From NCBI GenBank assembly GCA_026182355.1, contig JAPFBL010000255.1, positions 992,001 through 1,056,000 on the forward strand: a stretch of 64,000 nt of DNA, read 5' to 3'. The notes below the pieces were generated by a model. It was not told the origin of the DNA, ran no database searches, and was given only the letters and a program-made list of their open reading frames with translations. This document shows, piece after piece, positions 57,410 through 64,000 of this stretch. Position 1 is the first letter of the stretch, and every line of letters begins with the position of its first letter. The translations under genes and the position numbers were made by a program. The DNA comes from Hermatobates lingyangjiaoensis. Its lineage: Eukaryota; Arthropoda; Insecta; Hemiptera; Hermatobatidae.

Positions 57410-59930
57410 CTCTTTTATATCAATAAATAATATATTATATACCAGTGTATCTGCTTCCCGTTCCTTGTATTAAGTTTATTTATTTTATATATAAGTAAAT
57501 GAGAAGACGCTATTTACTCATAACAAAAAATACATCACATTGATATATTCAACTAAATACTAAAGATTGATCATCCAAATGTCTTATTCCTTTTGCTACA
57601 ACAACTTATGTTCCATTTGTACTGCCAAGCTTATTGATATTACATTATTCACGTTTACGTGGTTAGTAAACATACCACGTAAATTCCATGAATTCAGTAC
57701 TAAGGGTTTTCTTTTTTGCTCGTTATGCAATTTACATTTTTCTACTGGTAACCTCAGAACATTTCCATTATTTTTTTTATTACTTTTTATTTGATGCTGA
57801 GTAGAGTATATACTGGCTTTTAATCCTTTTATATTTAGTAAGGGCTTTCTAAGTTTCATCTGATATTCATAATAATTTGGGTTCATAATGTCACAGGTTC
57901 ATCTTCGGTGTGGAAAACTTTCTTTTTAGCTTTTCTTTATATTTCGTTAAGAATAACTGTATATATTAAGCCAGTATATAAAGTGACTAAGGGGCTAAGT
58001 GACAGGTTTGTTGAGGAAATCTCTTGGCTTTGGACAGTGTTCTTTCCTTAGTGACTCTGTAGAGCAGGCTGGCTCTCCTGCGGTTTAGATGCAGATTGGT
58101 TTTGGACCCTTTTCAGTTAAAGCGCATATATTACATATGACAGTAGTCGTAATACCTATGAATACTCCCTGTAATCATTTCAAGTTTCCTCATAGTATTC
58201 AGTTGAAACAGGAATATTTGCCTTTTCAGTTGTGTTGGTAAAGAAGATTAGGTCGACGACTGATGAATCGACATGATTGGGTAGTTGTGTTGTGACGTTG
58301 TGCCGAGTTCGTGCCTCCAATGCCCAGTAGGCTTCATTATTTTCGAGTGAGTGATCCACGCGAAACTGTCATCTGTTCACTTTCTGAATTATTCAGCCCC
58401 TTTTTGTACTTAATGCCTACCTTTTCTTATCATTGTTTCCTCTTAAAATACATTGCTTTCTTTGGTACATTTAAGGTAATTGCATATTATAAAATTAAAT
58501 TATGTTGATTTGTCATCGACATTTACTATGAACTCTATTGAATCACTAAGATATTCAGGAAATAATTAACTAAGTTTTTCTTACCTAGTTTATATCGAAA
58601 TATTTACTGATTTCCAAATTTATTCTCGAGATTATTTCTTTATTATGTTTCCAAAAGAGTTTTCCAAACATTCTATTGCTGATGGAGTAATGGATGTTCA
58701 TCCATTGCACAATCTCAATTTCTTTAAATAACAATATTCACTTTTTGTTAAAATTACAGTCATATTGACACTTTAGCACATTTGACTTTTTACTTGTATA
58801 CTCGTATTTCATTTGTATATGTTAACTATAATAAGATAAAGCAGCTTACATTTCAAAATGTTAATTAGTAATATTAAACCAATGGATTGATTAAACTTAT
58901 TTATGTTTAGATTTTATTACTTTTTTATTTGAAATAACCTTCCTTCTATAAATTTTAAATTTAACCCAAACTAATTCTTTACAAAAACATTCTATTACCA
59001 GAAGGAAATAGAAGAAACCCATTTATTTTCCTGAAATGCTAAAAGAATTACAGCAAAACATTAAAGAAAAGAATGTGGCTGAAAAGGCCTGAGCAGAATT
59101 GACAATTACTTGGTCATTCAGGTTTTCAGTGATTTAACCCTTCTATTCACTACAGTAGTGATACCCTGGAAACTTTAAACTTTTCAATTACTTTCTGTAT
59201 GACCATCAAATTAGTTTTATGGTAGCATTCAAATGACTGAAGTTATTAACGCTTATGTAATTGTGCCAGGTTTTGATGATGAATTGATATTACGGTTGTA
59301 CTCAATATAGGCGTAATATTATCATACCTATATTAAGTATAATTTTATTATATAATTTTAGTCATTAATTTTTGTGTTCATACTGCAAAGTATAATTATA
59401 TGTTCATCAGCTGAAAGTATTTCCACATATTGTATACAGTAGACTCATAGTAAGTTGCACATTGTTTAACCTTTAACTAATGATCTAATATACATAGACG
59501 ATCTTGTAATTACAGGCTAAAATGTGATTAGTATATGTCAGTCCTACTTGGGCTTGGCGTTTAATGTAAGAATTCTTATTCTCTGTGGTTGAATGCTCAA
59601 ATTTACAGAACACACCGACATTGTTGTATCTAAGTCAGTAACGGGTTGAACTTACTTATGGTAGTAACTAGGATGAATTAGGGTTCTTCCGAAGCCATGC
59701 TAAATAGTGCATAATAACAGTCTTACCATAAGGAAAGAAATGCTACTAATGGATGAAAGTAAGTGTTGGTGTCAATATAAAAAAAAGAAAGGTTTTGTCT
59801 GTACATTACAGACAACACAGTCTGTACAACTACACACACACATTTATTTTGAAAGTATACAGATGTAGCAAGTAGGTAGTGTTAGTGTTGTAGTAGTGTT
59901 GATTCTAATTTCATTTGCGTTTAGGCTCCA
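57410..59930. other. Intron sequence, nothing recognised
   Basis: AT-rich. A GC-richer patch at 58010-58350 is unassigned. Confidence 0.45.
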
Positions 59931-59935
59931 AACAA

Positions 59936-60630
59936 GAGCTTAGTGACGAGGTGTTTCCCAGAGTTGAAGATGTACTATCTATTTAGAATAAATGGCTTGT
60001 GAACGAGCAATTCTCAACCCCTACTAATAAAATGGCAGGAAAAATCAACAAAAATGTTCTTACGCAGTATAAAGCCGAAGAAAGTACTTACAAGTCAGTA
60101 AACAGAGTGATTAGTGATTAGGAAGCAGTTCGTTATCCAACTGAATTCCTTAACTCCGTAACTGGTCCTGTACTGCCTGCTCATATGTAAAAACTTGAAG
60201 TAGGGGCACCAGTCATGCTGTGATGTAACAAATTTCTTGTTACTAAACGCCAGTGCCTCCAAAATGTGGAACAGGACACGACGCGGAGTTCGTGCTGTGC
60301 ACAGATACATATAGAGGTGAACATCATGACTGGGTATGGTGCTCAGTGTGAGTAGGGAGAGTGTGGGTATACCAAGCATACCATTTATTTCGAGTCACTG
60401 TCCGTTTCTATTCAAACGAGTGTAATGTCCCATAAGTTTCGCAATGACGGTAACTAAGTCGCAAGAGGAAACTATATCTACAGCAGGAATTGAAGCGTGT
60501 AAGACAAAGTTTTTCTCACATGGTCAACTGTAGTTTCCTTGTTCAAGAGTCATAGGTTCCAACTCTTTGTCCTTCCATGAACCTGAAGGACAGCTAATTT
60601 GGTGTATGCAGAGGCATTTACATAACACTG
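59936..60630 (+). pseudogene. Helitron Pif1-like helicase, C-terminal fossil
   Basis: Successive fragments on the + strand read ELSDEVFPRVEDVLSI, then (after a stop) LVNEQFSTPTNKMAGKINKN, STYKSVNRVISD, YPTEFLNSVTGPVLPAHM, KLEVGAPVML, INIM-like and, after a shift, ISFAMTVTKSQEETISTAGI and KFFSHGQL.FPCSRV. These correspond to the last third of Helitron helicases, including the final helicase motifs (AMT..KSQ and FSHGQLYVA.SRV). At least five stops and one frameshift occur. The rolling-circle Rep domain and the ATP-binding motifs are absent. Confidence 0.85.
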
Positions 60631-60711
60631 TGCTAATAATGATATTTTATACTATTCTATAATTTCTAATGATATTTTGGAATACCATGTATCATCTCCG
60701 AATTTTTGAAA

Positions 60712-60743
60712 AAGTACCCGTCAGACAGGGCCCGTTTGCTTGT
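60712..60743 (+). repeat. Possible decayed Helitron 3' terminus
   Basis: GTACCCGTCAGACAGGGCCC followed by GTTTGCTTGT can form a short hairpin just before a CTRRT-like end (CTTGT). It lies about 110 bp past the helicase remnant, where a Helitron 3' end is expected. Confidence 0.3.
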
Positions 60744-60749
60744 AGTGAA

Positions 60750-62180
60750 TAAAATTAAAAACCAGGTGTTAAATGTGATACGGTGAAGCAGTATCTACTT
60801 TACTTGTTCGATAGGTAAAACAATATATATATTATTATTAATAATTAAAACAATGCCATATCTAGCGGCAACTTCTTCTTTTAGACTTTTTTGTTAATTA
60901 TGTTACTTCTGCTTTACATTACAGTCTTCAATTGGGTATAACAAGTCACCTATATTACTCGCTGACACACGTTTCGCCTGGGCATCAGACATCATCAAGC
61001 AGTACTCTCCTTTGTCCAAATACTCTATTTTCTTTAGGTGATGAAGTAGAGATGCATGGATGAGTCAATCTATCCGTACTCTTAACAGAGTAGCTTTCCA
61101 TTCACATGGAGACAGTGCTAATAGTTTTTTTTTTTAATTACTTTTGGCTGGAAGGATGACAACTGAGGGAACTTAAAGGTTAATGTTTGTTAACTCTCGT
61201 GGAGTTAAACGAAGTATGAATGACACCTTCATTGACCCTGGAGTCAATAAAGGGAGAATTGCTCCAGGTTGACTTTACTGGAAAAGCAGAATTCAGTGCT
61301 TTAAACGATTTTGAAACTGATCTTTACTATAGGTCTACCTTCTGTGCATATGTATGTATATTAATACTTTAACTACGGAAACACGAATGAAACTACGGCA
61401 GATTGTAGAACTACATTCAATACGAGTATGTTGACTCTTGTAACGGGCGTCTTCAACAAACGAGGAAGTTCTTTTTATTAAACCTTTTGATAAATAATTA
61501 TACTTCTATTTGCCTACAAGGAGAAAAAAAGAACCGGAGCAAAGAATTAGAGGACTTCTGGAACTGTTGCATATGGAAGAAGTGAATATTTATAACTGAG
61601 CAATAGTTACTTCAATATTCATTTTAAAGTGGTACCATCATGAAGCATTAGTTTACACTGAGGCGGTGTTTTGAATTGGAATTACATTGCATGTATTCTA
61701 CCATTTTTAATCTGCTTTTGAAAGGTGTGATTTGAGAAGAGAACAGCTGAAAATCAATGACGAGAGTCTTTTGTAGGTCTGACCTCGTAACCTATAGTGA
61801 AGCACTACCTTCTTCTTCCCTTTGTTTACTCTCTCCATATAACAACAGCAAACATTTTATCCAAAAATAATCTTAACTTTAGCTTTTCCAATCTCCAGAG
61901 TGTCCTTCTTTTTTTTACCTAATATCAAAAAATAAACACTTTTAATAACATTCCTACTCACTTTTCACTTTTTCTTTAAATAATTTAAATTTTCTTGCTG
62001 AACATCAAAGCTTTATAGAAAATTTACGTCAGTCAATTATAACGAATGCATTTTTCTCAAAATGCAGAAGTTTGTTTTCTTATAAACAAACAATATTTTG
62101 CTTCTTTTTTTTAAACAAATAAGAAAAATCATTTTTCTTTCATACATAGAAGAATGAAAACTTTTCAGTTATTATTATGA
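60750..62180. other. Intron sequence with one degenerate ribozyme-like motif
   Basis: On the minus strand at about 60955-61000 GATGTCTGATGCCCAGGCGA leads into AACGTGTGTCAGCGAG, a hammerhead-like arrangement with the last core base changed (CUGAUGC). Otherwise anonymous. Confidence 0.35.
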
Positions 62181-62229
62181 AGTATCATTGAGTCCTCATT
62201 AATTAAATTATTACAAGCATTCAACAAGT
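62181..62229 (+). pseudogene. Short PLE endonuclease tail fragment
   Basis: SIIESSLIKLLQAFNK; the first nine residues are identical to the C-terminus of the GIY-YIG fragment at 35146-35360. Too short to assign alone; the identity suggests the same PLE lineage. Confidence 0.4.
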
Positions 62230-62657
62230 TATTTACTTTACTGTAAAGTATGATTTTTTGCTAAATCATTGAACTATAAGTTAAAGTTACCTACTTCTTT
62301 TCATTATGGAATCAAGTCAGTCGCCAATTTTTCTAACACAACTATTTTGTTTCCATTATACGTATTTGGAAAAATTTAGTAGCCTCATTAAATTAAAATT
62401 GTCGTTTATATGACTGTTGTGTACTTATAATATTGGTCTTTCTTACGGTAATGTTGAGTGCAGGTCATTGTAGGCTAATCAAGGTTTATTTTGTTTCTGA
62501 TGACGATTGTAGTAATATCAGTGATTATTCTTAGTAGTAAGTATGATTGGAGTAGAGGCAATGTATAGCAGCTTGTCGTACCGGACCATTTCCCATTATT
62601 CGAATCAATGCACACACCCACAATCTTCTCACTTTCAGGAACAGAAAGACTTCTTTT

Positions 62658-63194
62658 TCATAATTCGCCATCATATTCTCTGTTTTTCAGTGTAAGATAT
62701 GTGCTAAGAATATTTACTTTTTTATTATTATTATTATTATTTGAGGTGACTATAGCACTGCGTCTTAAAAAAAAAAAAACTATTGTACTTCCCCTCTTCT
62801 GTACTAAAGTACGCCAGCAGTTCAACGCCTCCAAGAAGCTCAGAACTTTTGCTGGTTTCAGTGGTAAAAGTTTTTCTATGGTTTTGTTGAGTGTCCCGAA
62901 GCACCTACCTCGGTGCAGTAAAGTTGCCTTACAGTCAGTTAGCAGGTGCAACGGTGTTTCTTCCTCTTTTTTTACAGAATCTGCATATACCATCTTTGAT
63001 AATGTCCATTCAGGCTCCCTAAGTTTCGGGAGAAAGTAACTTCCTTTCTCCTTCTTCGGATCCTTAGGTGCTCTTATGGGAGGTTGGCTACCACTAGTTG
63101 GCCCTTTTGGGCCCTGTAGTGGGTACTCTATTGCAGTATACCAAGAGAATAGGATGTGGCACTTTGCCATCTTGTCTGTGAAATTTAATAACAA
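62658..63194 (-). pseudogene. Probable non-LTR retrotransposon C-terminal tail
   Basis: A 178-codon minus frame has EEETPLHLLTDCKATLLHRG followed by RCFGTL, resembling the E.T..HLL..C..L...R...(F)G zinc-knuckle-like motif after the RNase H domain of Jockey/I-type retrotransposons. The upstream Cys pair is not evident (MVYADSVKK in its place). The C-terminal part turns into low-complexity Asn, showing decay. The N-terminal half is proline-rich and unassigned. A coincidental ORF is the alternative. Confidence 0.4.
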
Positions 63195-64000
63195 TTTAAT
63201 AATTTAATTTAATAACAATGACTATCATAGTTTTAATTGTTACAAGAAAGAAATAGTAATCAAGCTTCTGTATTATTTAATAACATGACTAAATATACAG
63301 ATTTAAAATCTGTTATATATCAAATTTATAAAATTTGATAAATATAATTATCTAAACATAATTAATTATATTAACTTGACCGTATGTTATTTGTTATGAA
63401 GCTTTAATAATTTAATGTTTGTAAAATAGTTTTGTATCCGTTGCTCGCTTTTGATCCAATACCAATATGAGTAACTCTGTCATTACTTGATCTTAGGGCA
63501 CATGATTCCATGACAACTAATATCACTAAATGTTTTTATTTTTGACAGGTGATAAGATATCCTTCTTTACTTTTTTTTTATTATAATGTTTATTATTATA
63601 ATACATAATAAGATAATCAAATATCTTAATTATAATATAATATTATAATCAAAGTATAATTTTCAAAGTAAAATTAGCCAGGAGAAAAACTATTTAGTAC
63701 CTTGCTAAATTGTTAGTTGTTATGAAATCCGAATGTAGAATGGTGAAGAACAGCTGTTATGTTTTAATTTGGTGTAGGTATAGATTATTTAGCTGGTTCT
63801 CAAAAGGAAAGTATCTATTTTAATTAATATTTCTAAAGCAGGAACATTTCTATATTTCATTGAAACACATCTGGGAAATGAAATTCAAGAAGAAAAGATA
63901 AACTCCTTTGTTTTTTCTATTTACGGGGTTGGTGAAATTGACTAAATGAAAATATGATTTGTATTTGAGATTGAGTGGATGGCGGCGGGATTGATTAAAT
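63195..64000. other. Intron sequence, nothing recognised
   Basis: AT-rich anonymous DNA to the window end. Confidence 0.5.

Larger units (their letters stand above)
42261..64000 (+). other. Dys: Dystrophin intron, 5' part (downstream of second exon)
   Basis: This intron starts at the GTATGT donor and continues past the window end. A search for a phase-1 acceptor followed by spectrin-like coding sequence gave only one tempting hit, near 59.92 kb, which proved to be a Helitron helicase fossil. The region holds the palindromic PLE dimer, mariner, a family X copy, a tandem repeat, Helitron and non-LTR remnants. Confidence 0.75.

Noticed and set aside
59922..59970. Possible next dystrophin exon (TTTAG acceptor followed by a phase-1 frame GSKQELSDE)
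   Set aside because: The frame continues into sequence that clearly matches Helitron helicase C-termini, and no spectrin-like helix follows.

Overview
This is AT-rich animal DNA, almost all of it intronic. Two short exons on the + strand (16850-16948 and 42155-42260) have consensus splice sites. Read together they give one continuous spectrin-type helical segment that I recognise as the dystrophin rod domain. The junction between them (after ...DKQK) falls, from memory, exactly where human DMD exon 51 meets exon 52. Both exons start in phase 0, and the second ends in phase 1 as human exon 52 does. The window therefore lies inside a very large dystrophin gene: at least 16.8 kb of one intron, a complete 25.2 kb intron, and at least 21.7 kb of the next. 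Giant introns, a tRNA-derived SINE with a CCTAA tail (the complement of the arthropod TTAGG telomere repeat), mariner, and ribozyme-bearing Penelope-like elements suggest an arthropod. A chelicerate is my guess, but the species is not determinable from what I can see.

Layout. 1-16849: intron with fossils of an unclassified repeat family ('family X', recognised by two terminal motifs), a full tRNA-SINE with target-site duplication (7624-7979), and a decayed Penelope end (13.3-13.6 kb). 16850-16948: dystrophin exon. 16949-42154: the large intron, holding several lineages of Penelope-like elements (PLEs) with GIY-YIG endonuclease fragments and hammerhead-ribozyme-like ends, a second SINE, a hAT MITE inserted in a repeat that is also present uninterrupted 3 kb away, and a 1.6 kb family X copy. 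In the same intron a CpG-richer island near 31.2-31.5 kb carries an NRF1-like palindrome, an ATG and a perfect donor in phase 0. This is a candidate internal promoter and first exon of a short dystrophin isoform. A possible two-exon end of a minus-strand nested gene lies just beside it. 42155-42260: dystrophin exon. 42261-64000: intron with PLE ends, a ~460 bp palindrome built from two head-to-head PLE N-termini, an internally deleted mariner abutting a pogo/Tigger-type MITE, another family X copy, a ~100 bp tandem repeat, a Helitron helicase fossil and a probable non-LTR retrotransposon tail.

The only confidently functional host sequence is the pair of dystrophin exons. The most interesting items are the candidate internal promoter/first exon, whose donor phase matches the next dystrophin exon, and the set of candidate hammerhead ribozymes at PLE ends. 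No complete host gene, rRNA, functional tRNA or CRISPR array is visible.
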